A stretch of 64,000 bases of DNA from Cordia subcordata (lineage: Eukaryota; Streptophyta; Magnoliopsida; Boraginales; Cordiaceae): assembly GCA_028554755.1 (NCBI GenBank), contig JAPTOF010000007.1, positions 15,795,001 through 15,859,000 on the forward strand, read 5' to 3'. Positions 13,311 through 24,830 of the stretch are shown here, piece by piece. The notes under the pieces were generated by a model. That model made no database searches. It was not told where the DNA came from and worked only from the letters and a program-made list of their open reading frames with translations. The stretch's first letter is position 1. Each line of letters opens with the position of its first letter. The translations under genes were made by a program, and so were the position numbers.

Positions 13311-13540
13311 GAGTCTGTTTTGATTGACTTTTTTTTTAGAAAAAAAAAATTTTTTCTTGAAAAAGTTGAATTAAATTTGTAATAATTATTTGATTTGCTT
13401 TAAAAAAAGCTCAAATTCTGAAAAAAAAAAGCTCGAATATAACTTTTTTTTATAAGCCAAAATTTTTAGCTTTTAAAAAAAGACTGATTTTCAAAAGTTG
13501 TTAAAAAAACACTTTAAAAAAAACCAATCCAAACGGCCCC
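13311..13540. mobile_element. MITE with GGGGCCGTTTGGATTGG-type terminus
   Basis: The right end read in reverse is GGGGCCGTTTGGATTGG followed by a T run, a common plant MITE terminus. The left end GAGTCTGTTTTGATTGACT is a mutated version of it. The 230-bp interior is made of A and T runs. The target duplication is not clear, so superfamily assignment is open. Confidence 0.45.
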
Positions 13541-15475
13541 GAAATCATTTTCTGGTTTTACATTGCAGAGCCTTTTTTTTTTTTTTTAAATAAAGCAAAT
13601 GTCATTAATTGTTTAGTTAATTAGTCTAGCCAACTCAACTAATTTCTCCAACTATTTTACCTAACCATCCCTACCCATCAAATTGTGCAAAGCCTTCAAG
13701 ATCACCGGCACCTGACTGTTGACGGAGCGAGAGCTGAAAGGGGCTGGGGGAGGGGGCTGAGCTGCCTCAGAGTGAGGGGGAGGTTTGAGTCATTGAGCGC
13801 AAAAGAGCTTAGATGGCTAGGGCTCTGACTTTTTTACTTGTGTGTGAAGATGGAAGTGTTTAAATTACCAAAATAAAACTAGTTTATTATTACTAAAGGC
13901 TAGTTGGGATCATTATTGTTTCCTTTTTTTTTTTTGTTTCTATTAATCAAAATTTGAAAATTAATTCGTTTGTTTCGATTTTTGATTTTTAGAAAAATAA
14001 AAATTAACAACTTATTTTTACAAACTTTTAGTAAATAAGAAAAGTGGCTTTTTCATGTTTTGGCAACAACTTATCACAACTTTTATTCACTTTATAATGA
14101 ATACCTTTTAGAATTATCTTTTCAAAATTAATATGAATCCAGTAATTTTTTGAAAAACAATTGTTAAAATTAAAATTATTTTAAAAACATTTCTCAAAAA
14201 AAATTTATTTTAAAAATATTTTTTCAAAAATATTTTATAAATTATTTTTAAAAAATAAAATTAATTTTGTAAAAATCAATTTTCAAAAATTATTAAAAAT
14301 ATTATGAAAAATAATTTTAATAAATTAAAAATATTTCAAAAATATTTTTAAATTAAAATTCTTTTGGAAAATAATTTTATAAAATAATTTTAATAAATTA
14401 AAATCATTTTATTAAATTAAAATATTTTAAATTAATTTTAATAAATTAAAAATACTTTTAAAAATTATTTAAATAAATTAAAATTATTTTAAAAAAACAT
14501 TTTAATAAATTTTAATTATTTTTAGAAAATTAAAAACATTTTAAGAATTAAAATTAAAATTATTTTTAAAAATAATTATTTTTGAAAATAACTATTAAAA
14601 ATTATTTTTTAAGAAATTTTAAAAAATAAATTAAAAGTTAAAATTATTTAAAAAATTCAAAAATAAAAATAAAAATATATTTTTCAAAATAATTAAACTT
14701 ATTTTTTAAATTATAATCTTAAAGAAAAAATTGTTTTACAATATTCTCATTTATTCTTTTACAAAGTATTCTCAAATATTTTCATATGTTCTGTTTCACA
14801 TAAAATACTAAAATGAAAAATAAGAGAGAAAAATACTTTGTAAATTATGGACAACCAAATATGTTTTTAGTTTTTGTTTGTAGATTCTATAATTTAACCA
14901 ACTGCGGTTACAGTTTCTATTTTTAATTTTTGAGTTTTTTATTTATGATTTTGGTTTCTGTTTTTAAAATTTTTGACAGTATTACCAAACCAACCCTAAA
15001 AGTGCTAAATGATGTCACTTCTAATATTTTGATTATTTCTATTCTTAACCAAAATTTTGAAGCAAGAATTGAAACTGAAACAGGAAACCAAATTTTGAGA
15101 AAAAGTAACAGAAACTGAGCTGAATTATCAAATATCCGAACCAAAATAGTAATTCGGTTTGCTTTTCAGTTATAACCGAATTATACTCACTCCTTCATTT
15201 AGGTGGTGTACCAAGGATATAGTGCACAGTAAAATTTGCGAACGTGCATTTACAAGAGACTCAGCATTTAGCTCGAAATGAGTAAAAAATCATATGCGAC
15301 AAAATCAAATGTCAAAATAAAGGAGAGAATGGTCTGCACATATATATATATATATATATATATGTATAATCCACACATATAGTCCAGTATGCAAGAGTAA
15401 CCTATTGGAATATTATAAAACAAACTCCTTGATGTTCTATGTCTCAAGGAACGGGAAAAAGAGAATTACCCTGCC
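13541..15475. other. Intergenic low-complexity A/T-rich region
   Basis: No gene. From about 14150 to 14730 the sequence is almost entirely A and T, built from diverged AAATTATTTT and AAAATATTTTT units. Before it lies a patch with GGGGGAGGGGGCT (about 13740-13760). A (TA)n run sits at 15342-15362. Open frames at 14923-15144 on both strands are products of the biased composition. Confidence 0.5.
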
Positions 15476-15478
15476 TTA

Positions 15479-15660
15479 TTTTTTTTGGGTCAACAACGCA
15501 TTTGAAAAATTATACAATAGTCAGCATTAGTTAGCCTCCTTGCAGTAGAATAAGAAATCCGAAGCTCATTTAACAGGGACGGCACATGAGAGAGTCAATT
15601 TGCAGGTAAAATTATAAACAGACACAATTTCGAGCTACGTAATCAGCAATATGATTAGGT
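15479..15660 (-). mobile_element. Short 3' fragment of a LINE, inserted in reverse
   Basis: On the minus strand this reads as a retroposon tail ending in TTGACCCAAAAAAAATAAGG. The upstream part can be read as the end of a LINE RNase H region (a D-Y-V-A-R-N-C-like block). Similar minus-strand TTTTTTTGGGTCAA tails occur at 20605, 32788 and 56655, which suggests a shared retroposon 3' end. The 5' limit and target duplication were not resolved. Confidence 0.4.
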
Positions 15661-15769
15661 TAATTTTTAAATTTAAAAAATAATTCATTATAATTAAGAC
15701 CCGAATTCGAATCCAATAACTTGTTCTAAGTTAAGTATCTTCTAGTTAATTAATGCACAGTATAAAAGA

Positions 15770-15907
15770 CGTACTGTGAAAATAGTCGAATTTTACTAAT
15801 TAAATTTTCCTTGTTACAAAAAAAGATAATAATAATAAAGAAAGTACAAAGACGTACCGTAAAAATAGTCAAATTTCATTAATTAAATTTTTTTATTACA
15901 AAAAAAG

Positions 15908-15948
<41 letters not shown>

Positions 15949-15960
15949 GAAAGTACCCTT
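15770..15960. repeat. 85-bp tandem duplication with an expanded (AAT)n microsatellite in one copy
   Basis: The block GACGTACYGTRAAAATAGTC through AAAAAAGATAATAATAA occurs twice in tandem. The first copy has about four AAT/ATA units before AAGAAAGTAC and the second has about thirteen (about 15908-15946), so the repeat grew, or shrank, after the duplication. Confidence 0.7.
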
Positions 15961-16108
15961 TCTTGGTAAAAAAATTGGTAGGTTTGTTAAATAATTCTTG
16001 ATGTGATCCAATCCAACCCAACCCTCAACAAGCCTGTCGAAAATAGAAAGAGAAATGGAAATAGAAATTGACTAAAGCAACGTTATGCAATCCACGACGC
16101 GCCTCAGC

Positions 16109-16115
16109 GCGCGTG
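16109..16115 (-). promoter_or_regulatory. FHY3/FAR1-type binding motif upstream of the ELF4-like gene
   Basis: GCGCGTG is the reverse complement of CACGCGC, the FBS core bound by FHY3 and FAR1 in Arabidopsis. It lies about 770 bp before the ATG in a short GC-rich patch. Function is inferred from the motif alone. Confidence 0.4.
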
Positions 16116-16474
16116 CGAGTACAACTTCACTTTTTGTTTTTTTTTTTTTAAAGGGTTAGCAGAGAACCCGTGCGTGAGGCGCCAGAGCGGAAGGTAATGT
16201 CGAGGATGTGCGTGAGTGGCGGCCGGGAGAGACCAACGGGCGTGGAAATCCAACAATTTCCGTAATATTTCGGTGATCTGCTTGTCTGATCGCGTTATCG
16301 AGTGTCTTCTGCATGTTCGATCGCGTTATCGGGGACACTTTTTGTTTTTTTTGCTTCCACGGTAAACAACAGCACGTTCCTGTACGAGGTTGGTGGAAGA
16401 TATGTATATATATTTTTTTCTGACAACCTGGACCAATCACACCATCCAATTGGATCCATAACATCTTAATCGTT

Positions 16475-16483
16475 AGATATTTT
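16475..16483 (-). promoter_or_regulatory. Evening element upstream of the ELF4-like gene
   Basis: AGATATTTT is the exact reverse complement of the evening element AAAATATCT, the CCA1/LHY/RVE target in evening-phased genes. It lies about 400 bp before the ATG, with an ACGT core (TTGACGTG) directly downstream and another (ACACGTCA) near 16538. A shorter AAATATCT occurs near 16792. Confidence 0.5.
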
Positions 16484-16878
16484 GTTGACGTGAAAGTAGA
16501 AGTCAAATATCACACCACAAAACCCAATATTTTTCTGACACGTCACCACAATACTACTCTCTCATTGGTCTGTGACATCAGTCATTGGAAACCACTGTCA
16601 CTTTAGTATTCAACTCCATTATCTGAAAAATACAGTAAAAATAGAAACTAAAAAAATAAGTGAAAAATTGCCGCCATTTTTGTCGCTGCGTTTCTCAGAT
16701 GAGTGTCAGCATTTTTTTGCACTCTATACAAACGGCAGAAGCGCTTATAGCCGAAAGCGTTAGAAAAAAGCCATTAAAAACTCAAAATTAAATATCTAAA
16801 AAGAAAAAAAAAAAAAAGAGAGAATTGTATAAATGTATGTCAATAGCGGTTGAATCATCCTCCATAGTTGACCTGAGC

Positions 16879-17394
16879 ATGGAGGAGGACACCTCGCAAA
16901 CCCTAACCACTACTACTACCACCACCACCACCACCAACAAACGCGCTAGGAACGCCACCGCCGCGGCTCGCAACCACCGGTTCGACGGCGGCGAAAACAA
17001 CAAAAACAACAACAATAAAAGCAACAACACCTCCAACGGCGATAGCGATGACGAAGACGGAGAAGAAGATGAGGAGGAATGCGATGCGGAGGCGTGGGAG
17101 ACGTTGAGCAAGAGCTTCAGGCAAGTGCAGACGGTGTTGGATCAGAACAGGGCGTTGATTCAGCAAGTGCACGAGAATCATCAGTCGAAGCTTCACGGTA
17201 ATCTCGTGAAGAACGTCTCGCTGATCCGAGAAATCAACGGTAATATCTCCAAGGTGATCGGACTTTACTCGGATCTCTCCGTTAATTTCAGTAGCATCGT
17301 TCATCAGCGCCGCGCGCTCACCTCCTCCGAGGTGGCGGCGACGAAAGCGGCGAACAACAACGACAACGATAACGCTGAAAGCGCTGAGCCTTGA
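16879..17394 (+). CDS. ELF4-like: ELF4-family circadian clock protein
   Basis: Single exon, 171 residues from the chosen ATG. The DUF1313/ELF4 domain spans about 69-146, with the recognisable run WETLSKSFRQVQTVLDQNR and then LIQQVHENHQSK and EINGNISKVIGLYSDL. ELF4 is a small alpha-helical partner of ELF3 and LUX in the evening complex, which represses evening genes in the nucleus. Ahead of the domain lie a run of ten threonines (10-19), a basic KRAR stretch that may act as a nuclear signal (21-24), an asparagine-rich tract and an acidic stretch (55-67). The C-terminus is Asn/Asp-rich. An in-frame ATG at 16837 would add 14 residues, but its context is weak and an out-of-frame ATG at 16833 overlaps it; ATG 16879 has A at -3 and G at +4. 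The long minus-strand frames here are shadows. Confidence 0.9.
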   Translation: MEEDTSQTLTTTTTTTTTTNKRARNATAAARNHRFDGGENNKNNNNKSNNTSNGDSDDEDGEEDEEECDAEAWETLSKSFRQVQTVLDQNRALIQQVHENHQSKLHGNLVKNVSLIREINGNISKVIGLYSDLSVNFSSIVHQRRALTSSEVAATKAANNNDNDNAESAEP

Positions 17395-20195
17395 GCACCG
17401 ATGAATCGATTAAATCGTACATCCGCTGGAACGATTTCGGAAAAAATTACAGTAATTTTCGGAGACTCTTCAATTTACCTCTCAGTTATCAGTTGGACTT
17501 GATTATTATTGATCATAAACAGGTGCAGGTCAATGTTCAACGCTTAGACTTGGTGTCTGAAAAATAAGTTTGTTGAGTCTGATTTGTTCTGTTTCAGACT
17601 AATGCTACTGTTTGTTAACTTGTATGCTTGATATTGTGATGGTTGTGTTGGACAATGGAAAATTTGATGCTTATCTGCTGCTGTTTTTGTCTATGCTCCT
17701 TTTTCCTTTTCTTTTTTTCTTTTTGGTTTCTTTCTTAAGGATTGACAGGCTGCGCGTATCTACATTGATTGATTGACTCAACGATTTTCGTTGATTGCCT
17801 GCAGATATGATTGAGGTATTTCTCTTTTGTTTTCTTATAATTGGTACTGATAATGATTTCCCTGTGCTCCGTTTAATGATTGATTCAATGATTCATTGGT
17901 TGCCCCCACATGTGATTGAGGTGTTTTTCTTTTGTTTTGTTACAATTGATACTTGTTTTGTTATAATTGGTGCTGATAATGATTTCTCTGTGCTTCTTCA
18001 ATGGAGTTTTTGCTTTATGCTTCGACTTTCAATTAATATCTAATAAGATGTATGGTTGAGCTGACAAGGCCTGTGCTTTACTGTGAGAATGTTTTTTTTT
18101 TTTAATATATTTATTTAGAAGGAAGTAGTGGGAACTGGTAAAAGTAAGAATGCTTCAGAGCTATCGACATGTCAGTTTAACAAAAGAAACCTTAGAAAGA
18201 GGTTATGAATTCTCGTTGTATTTAGATGAATGGGATGGAAATTTCTGGGACTCTGGAGATCAGCAGCAGTTGCAATTTCTTTTTCTTTTCCTTCATTTTC
18301 ATTTTTTTTTGGTTTCTAGTTTTAGTTCTTCCTATCATTCCTCCCACGTGCTTAAGGATTAGTCGTTTGAGGTTCTCTGTCTGTGAAATTATGTTGAAGT
18401 TGCTGCACTTTTTGGGTTTTAGAAGCCCTCGTATAAATGATGTGGTTGATGAAAGACAGTTGAGATTTGTTTGGCATACTTATTTGTTGATATGTCATGT
18501 GCGGGAGATCTGCATCTGTTGGGTTTGTCCTCGGTGCTATTAGCAGTAAAATGTATAGCATATGAGAGATCAATGCATTTCAGTTGCTTTCATATGAGAG
18601 ATCAATGCATTTCAGTTGTTTCAGTTCAGTATTTATGTCTTGCCATGCATAAAACAGGTGAACCACTTGGAAGTCTATGTATAAATGTTTCTAATTATCT
18701 AGTTCACTCTTTATTAGCGTTTTTAGTCTGTAACTAATCCCAGGGAAGCACACAGCTCTAGAAAGACTGTACCTTGATCATGGTGTTGCTTCTGTAAAAC
18801 TTTGAGCTGCTTCATACCTTACCCCTATGCAATCTGGTTGGATGTGTTAAATGCATGAAAAATTGTGATCGTTGGCTTCTGCTTCACATAGACTCCTGAA
18901 TCAGGTACACTCTTTAGGATAAAATAGGGTTAGCGACCTTGTGTTCTTAGAGTGGCCTGTTTTCGCCGCTAATTCATTTTTATGAACATAGGTTAGTTAT
19001 CCACATAGAACAGAGAGGTAGGTGGTATTATTACAGTTATGGCATTGGGCTACCCAGTCACTTGCCCCCAGCGTGGTCCATTTTCGGGTTAAGTCATAAA
19101 GTGACGTGCTAAATCATTACACGTATGTTAGGGAGACCTGAGGACTGCAGGTCCATTTAGTTCTTTGGATATATGAAATTCAATATGTTGGGGCATAGAT
19201 TGTTTGGTTTTGCTGCCTGAGATGTTGAGTTCCAATGGGAGGTTAGCTTCTTTTCATTTGTGGTCTTGAATTTCTAACGCATTATGTTCGTTTTTTTGGG
19301 TAAGGCAGTAGGGCCTCCTTTATATATCTAACTGCTTACTTGCAGGGCACCAGTGATAGTGTTCAGGCTTCAGTGACCTTCGCCTTTGTAAATCATGTTG
19401 ATCATCTTTGATAGATTCACCTGTAACCGTCCTGTTTTTAGGGTCACTAGTAGGATATCCGGCTCACGCTACATGTCTGGCCTGTGAGCCGTTCGTGTCC
19501 GGTTGAGTAAATACAAACTCTTTGTTCTGTAACAAATATTTCCTGGAATGAGAAAACATTCATGGGACTATTTCCTTGTCTGCTTTAGCTACTTTCTTGA
19601 TTTTCATGCTCTGCCACTTTGTTTGATTTCAATCTCCTTGTTAATATCTGCTCCAGAGATCCATAGTTGGGTGTCAGTTGTTGCCTTGTGTTGTTTTGGT
19701 CCCACTCGCCACATAGATTTGTAGTTACTGCAAAAGAATAACAAGAGTTATATTACTTCACACAGCATTCACGTGGCGTGAAATGTCCGAGCCCTTGCGT
19801 TCATTTTCATTCAATGGGATAGAATGATGTCTGTATCTCTAAGATGTTACTCGGCCACCTGCAATTCAGGTGGAGCCTGCTGACATTTTGGACATGTTAT
19901 TCAGCTCTCTGTGCGGTCAAATTATTATTCAGTTTCGGTTCACTAATTTTGATAATTTTGGCCTTGTTCCATATGCACCACAGTGAAACTACGTGCCAAT
20001 GGCAGAGCTTGCTGGTTTTGGAAATGAACTTCTGTTTATTACTTGGGTCCCTAACTCTCGAGATGATAAGGAGCAGGTTTTACAACTACTCACCTTTTTC
20101 TTGGATACTATAGCGTGCCTAAAGTGAGCTTAACTTTCCTTTGTTATCAAAACTCTTCCATAACCTTCTTTTAATTTCTAAGATGTAGCATATAT
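17395..20195. other. ELF4 3' flank and long intergenic stretch without a supported gene
   Basis: The 3' UTR of the ELF4-like gene presumably ends within the first few hundred bases. Two local duplications are visible: a diverged repeat of about 100 bp (17801-17872 and 17907-18000, sharing GATTGAGGT, CTTTTGTTTT and TAATGATTTC blocks) and a 36-bp tandem repeat at 18558-18625 (ATGAGAGATCAATGCATTTC twice). Short open frames exist but none has recognisable similarity. Confidence 0.45.
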
Positions 20196-20530
20196 TTGTT
20201 CTTTTAAAAGGGGTATTGTTTTTTTTCTCCCATAAGGTAAGAGAGGTTTAACACGTCGTTTTCAAATAACAAACAGGGAGATCTAAACCCAACACCCCCC
20301 CCCCCCGGCGGCAAAACACACAAACACCCCAAACAACCCCAACACCCACACCCACATAAAGCCCCAGATCCACACCCAGAGAGAGAGAGAGTAGAATAAA
20401 TTGTGATGCTAATAGGTTGTGTATATATCGAGACCTGATTGCTTATTATGATGCTCATAAATTGAATATATAACGAGACCTGATTGTTTATTTATTATGA
20501 TGCTAGTAAATTGACTACAAACCCACATCT
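20196..20530. repeat. C-rich low-complexity tract and short tandem repeats
   Basis: 20291-20310 is a run of C with CCGGCGG, followed by an AACACCC-rich stretch to about 20380 and a GA run. From about 20395 to 20520 a unit of about 70 bp containing GAGACCTGATTG and ATTATGATGCT is repeated with changes. Confidence 0.5.
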
Positions 20531-20619
20531 ATCTTTTCATATATAAGCCGAAATTTCTCTTAGGTATTGGAAATCTGATTGTTTTGCTACCTTGTTTTTC
20601 TTTTTTTGGGTCAACTTGC

Positions 20620-21690
20620 TACTCAGTTTGAGGTGTACGACAGTACAACTCTGTGCGGATGTGTTTGTATGTAATATTCATTATAATTTCTACTTAAGTT
20701 TTGAAGTTATGTACTTTTAACTATATTAACGCGTGTCTGATTTGAAAGAAATACAAACAATTAGGTGGTAATCCTTATTTTTGGAGAATATGGAGATGGC
20801 ATGGAGGAGAAAAATGATGGTAAAGGATACAGGGTTTAAGACAGGATCCAAAGGAGGTTGACACACTAAAACTCCCGTCCCTACATAAACACTTCATCGA
20901 GGTGTGTGTTGGAAAGGGGTTGGGAAGTATGGTTTGGCATTGGATTCGAGGTAGTTGTGCAGTTACCATGAAACTCTAAAGTGTAAGAAGCGTGAATTGC
21001 ATCTTTTAACTAGATATGACAATGGAACGGATTTGGGATAGGAAAACATGCTCAACATCCTATCTAATAAGATAAATGGCCAGTACAACACCTGATCCAT
21101 CCCCCATCTCTATACATCACCTTATCCCTGAGTCCCTATTGAAAATAGGGATTACCCACAAATTTATATCACACACAAACTAAAATTTGTTTTAGATATT
21201 TGAAACCTGATATTTTTTACTATTTATATAATTTGAGGTATACAACATTACAACTCAATGTGTGCTTGTATTTTTCACTATAATATCTTCTTATGTTTGG
21301 AAGTTATGTACCTTCAATTATATTTAAAGCAGTTCGATTGGAAAGAAAACAAAGAATTGGCTGGTAATCCTTAGTTTTCGAGAGTACGAGGATGGCATGG
21401 GGGCGAAAAATGAGGGTAAAGGGCGTAGGGATAAGACCTATGTGGAGTAGGTCTATACGCTTTTAACTCGTCCATTGTGGTTCGTATATCAACCCTTTCT
21501 CTAGGCTTGTGTTGGAAAAGGGGTGGGGAGGGTGGCTTGGGTTCGAGGTAGTTATGCACCTTCTAACTAAATACGATAAAGCAGATTAGGGATAGAAAGG
21601 CCTCTATTCCATGCCCCATCTCTATGCAACCCCATCATCCTCAAGTCCCTATAGAAAACAGGAAATTAACTACAGATTTATCTCTTTTGT
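20620..21690. repeat. Diverged tandem duplication, unit about 585 bp
   Basis: Copy 1 (about 20620-21200) and copy 2 (about 21215-21690) share ordered blocks: TTTGAGGTRTAC, GAAGTTATGTAC, GGTAATCCTTA, GATGGCATGG, a GGTTCGAGGTAGTT-like block, CCCCATCTCTAT and AAGTCCCTAT-like. Many substitutions indicate an old event. No coding frame is conserved between the copies. Confidence 0.6.
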
Positions 21691-22195
21691 TAACATCGTG
21701 CGACATTGAGTGGTTAAGTACAAAATTTCAAAACATAAATAAAAAAATGATAGTAAATGCTTAATACGAATGTAGGTATTAGATAATTCTGAATATGAAT
21801 TACATGTTGAGTTGTGTACCTCTAACTAAATAACAAAATAACATTATAATAATTGAATTTCAAGCATGAAAGTATTTTGTGAAGGTAGTTAAAGTTTTAG
21901 GTAGTTTTCTATAACTTTAACTAATAAAGGGACCTAGAGAGAGAGACAGAACATAATTGAGTGACCTATTTGATCTAATAGCTAATAATAAGCGACGTAA
22001 AAATTTTTTCCCCTGTAAAAATAATATATATTTGTGTTATTGGTTGTTTCATTAATTGTTATAATTAATTTTCGTTTGCATTGGATGTTCACATATCTAT
22101 AGTGATCGTGACTCAATTTTTGTATGTTAAAGTATATTCTATTATTTTCAATATCATGAATTTTTAATGATATCACCTCAAGCTATATTTGTAAA
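21691..22195. other. Intergenic, AT-rich, nothing recognised
   Basis: No coding similarity, hairpin or repeat stands out. The short minus-strand frame at 21982-22176 reflects base composition. Confidence 0.4.
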
Positions 22196-24830
22196 TGTTA
22201 GGGAAAAAGCATGTGAACAAAGAACTCAAATAAGAAAAAACACGAGAGAATTTACGTAGTTTGATATTAAAGTCTACATAACATTCACTATAGATATGCA
22301 AATCCAAGACTCTGAGCTTTGATTCTCTCCAATATATAATACAATGTGTTACCATATATTTATAATACACAAGCTGTCGAAAATCTATTTGCTTGTTTGA
22401 CATGGACCCCAAGAATATGAGCCACATATTTAATAGTTTTCCACTTTGGTATGTATTCATTCCAATCAACGCATCATCATTTCCGCTGCAAAAAAATGCC
22501 TCCTTTGGGGCTCAATGCTCCGCATCATAAATAGCACCAAGTCCAAACACTATTTGAAATTGTTGACTAGGAGCACCTTGATCATTATATATGTTGGATT
22601 CTCATTGGTATAATCTTCTGCACTAATGTGATCCCTTATGAGATAATAGCTCTGATAAAGTGATATCTGACATCAATTTGTTTTGTCTTCTCATAATACA
22701 TTTGATTTTTCATCCGATAAATTGTACTGTCTATCACAAAATATTGTACTTTGACCTTGCAACAATTCGAGATCACGGACAAGGCCTTTGTCACCACATG
22801 GCCTCCTTCACAACTTCTACATTTGTCATATATTTCGTCTCAATAGTCGACAATGCTACAATGGACCGCATCGTCACAATCCAACAGATTGCACACCCAA
22901 ATAGATTAAACAAATAACCTATTAGAAATCTCTTATTATCGAGATCATCCATCGTTTGAATTACAGTAACCCACCAGATTTGCGCAATCCCCAGTCATTC
23001 TACTAAATAGCAAACCATGTATCCCGCAAATATCTAAAAGTCGCTTTCACCACATCCCAATATTCTTTCTCGGGTGATGCCATATACTTGCTAACAACAC
23101 TAACTGCATGTGAAATGACAGGACAGGTGCATGCCATAGCATACATCAAGCTGCAAACAACGGTCGAGTCTGTAGACAATCTGAAATAATCTACAAGAGG
23201 CATGCTCACAAGCTTTGCTCTCAACATAACTTTGCTGAGATAAGAATAGCTTCCCCACATTTTTGCCTCTATAAATTTCCATGTCAAGAACCTTCTTCGC
23301 TACTCCAAGACTCTTCATCTCAAACTTATCACTCAGTTCCTTTTTTAGTTCATTGATGACAGACATGTTTTTAGCAGTAAAAAGCATGTCATTGACATGT
23401 TAATGGCAAGTACACAAACAAACCATTTTGAGTCAAACATACAGAAATGTTATAAACATTTTTGGTATACCAGCACCTATCATGAATATGTCAAATCTCT
23501 TGTACCACTGGTGAGGTGATTGCTTTAACCCATATAAGGATTGTTCTCCTTTCCTAAAATGAATAGCTTTCTGGTTAACTCATATAAATCTATTCTTCAA
23601 GATCACCATCTAAGAATGCTGTCTTCACATCAAACTGCTTAAGCTCTAAGTCATGAAAAGCAACCAAGGCAAGTAAAACTCTAGTGGAACTATGTTTTGC
23701 AACTGGAGAAGACACCTCATTGAAGTCAACACCCTCCCTTTGTGTATAGCCTTTCATCACCAAATGAGTCTCATGTTGAGACCTTCAATCGCTAGAGTAC
23801 CTTCTTTTTTCTTTGTAAATTCATTTGCAACTAACAACTCACCGTCTCTCAAGTAATTCAACAAGCTTTTATGTTTGATTCTTCTCATGAGACTCAATCT
23901 CCTTATTCATGGCACCTACACACTGAACAAAATCTTTTCCAGATATGGCCTCTTTATATGAAGTTGGCTCATGTTCCTTAATTGTTTCAGCAATAGTTAA
24001 AGTATAAGTAACAAGATTAATATATATATATATATATATACCTTTTTAGCTCTCTTATTTGCAACAAGATTAATATATCCATGCCTTTTTGGCTCTCTTA
24101 TTTATCTCTTTTCTTGTCCAGTAGTAATACTGTACTTCTGTTGTTCAGGTATGTTCTCCCCATGTACCTCAGTTTGTTGAGTCTTTTGAACTAGATTGCT
24201 ACTACTGTTACATGATATATTTGAAACATCAGTAAGTACCTCTACCTGTTCTCTGACATTATGGTAAGTACCTCTACCTATTCTCTGACATTGTGGGCTA
24301 TGCTAGCTATTGCTTTCTCCTCTTCCCAACTAATAAAGTAGACTCATTGAATTTAACATTGCTGTTGATTAGGAACTTAGAGACTTTTGATCTGTGTACC
24401 ACAACTTGTAACCTTTCACTTTATATGCATAACTTAGGATGTTGTATTTCTTTACCCTTGGTTTAAACTTGTCATCCTTCACATGAGCATATGCAGGGCA
24501 ACCAAACATCCTCAACTGAGAGTAATTAGCAGGCCCAGACATAACTCAAAAGGAGTCTTCAATCCAATAGCTTTGGATGGAGAACAATTTACCAAGTCGC
24601 AGCCTAGAAATCTTGACTCAAGCTAGCATGGGAAAGAATACAATGAGCTCTCTCTAACAAAGTTCTATTCATACATTCTGCAACCCCATGCTGTTGTGGT
24701 GTCCCTACATATGCAATGTCTCACAATGCCTTGCTTCTTGCAGAATCCATCAAACTCTTTAGTGCAATATTCTAACCCATTATCAATCTTCTAATGCTTT
24801 GAAACACATAGGGTACTGACATATTTTTGG
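22196..24830 (-). mobile_element. Decayed Ty1/copia retrotransposon with 3' LTR
   Basis: Read on the minus strand. At 24400-24800 the C-terminal integrase region gives blocks like TPQQHGVAE and ERMN, with stops. RT follows toward lower coordinates; 23100-23387 encodes KNMSVINELKKELSDKFEMK and the MEIYRGK block that precedes RNase H, and 23003-23287 encodes CSLMYAMACTCPVISHAVS. RNase H remnants lie near 22700-22850. A purine-rich CCAAAGTGGAAAA (minus strand, near 22440) precedes a 3' LTR at about 22196-22435 that ends, on the plus strand, with TGTTAGGG. The 5' LTR, gag and protease are missing, so the element is 5'-truncated. Frameshifts and stops are common. Confidence 0.8.

Noticed and set aside
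12640..15190. AACCGA/TCGGTT-rich sequences near both ends, possibly the edges of one 2.5-kb element
   Set aside because: The ends do not align well enough, no target duplication was found and the interior has no coding remnant.
15690..15720. GGATTCGAATTCGGGTC on the minus strand, like a tRNA box B
   Set aside because: No box A at the right distance and no cloverleaf; at most a fragment of a SINE or other repeat.
16788..17304. Two long minus-strand open frames over the ELF4 gene
   Set aside because: They are antisense shadows of a repetitive GC-rich exon; the plus strand carries a clear ELF4 domain.
18150..18543. Overlapping small frames (one starts MLQSYRHVSLTKETLERGYE)
   Set aside because: No known domain, T-rich run inside, and no matching exons nearby.
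19844..20125. Coding-like stretch (MAELAGFGNELLFITWVP in one frame) after ELF4
   Set aside because: It has an internal stop, a second overlapping open frame in another phase and no similarity I can name; not enough for a gene or pseudogene call.
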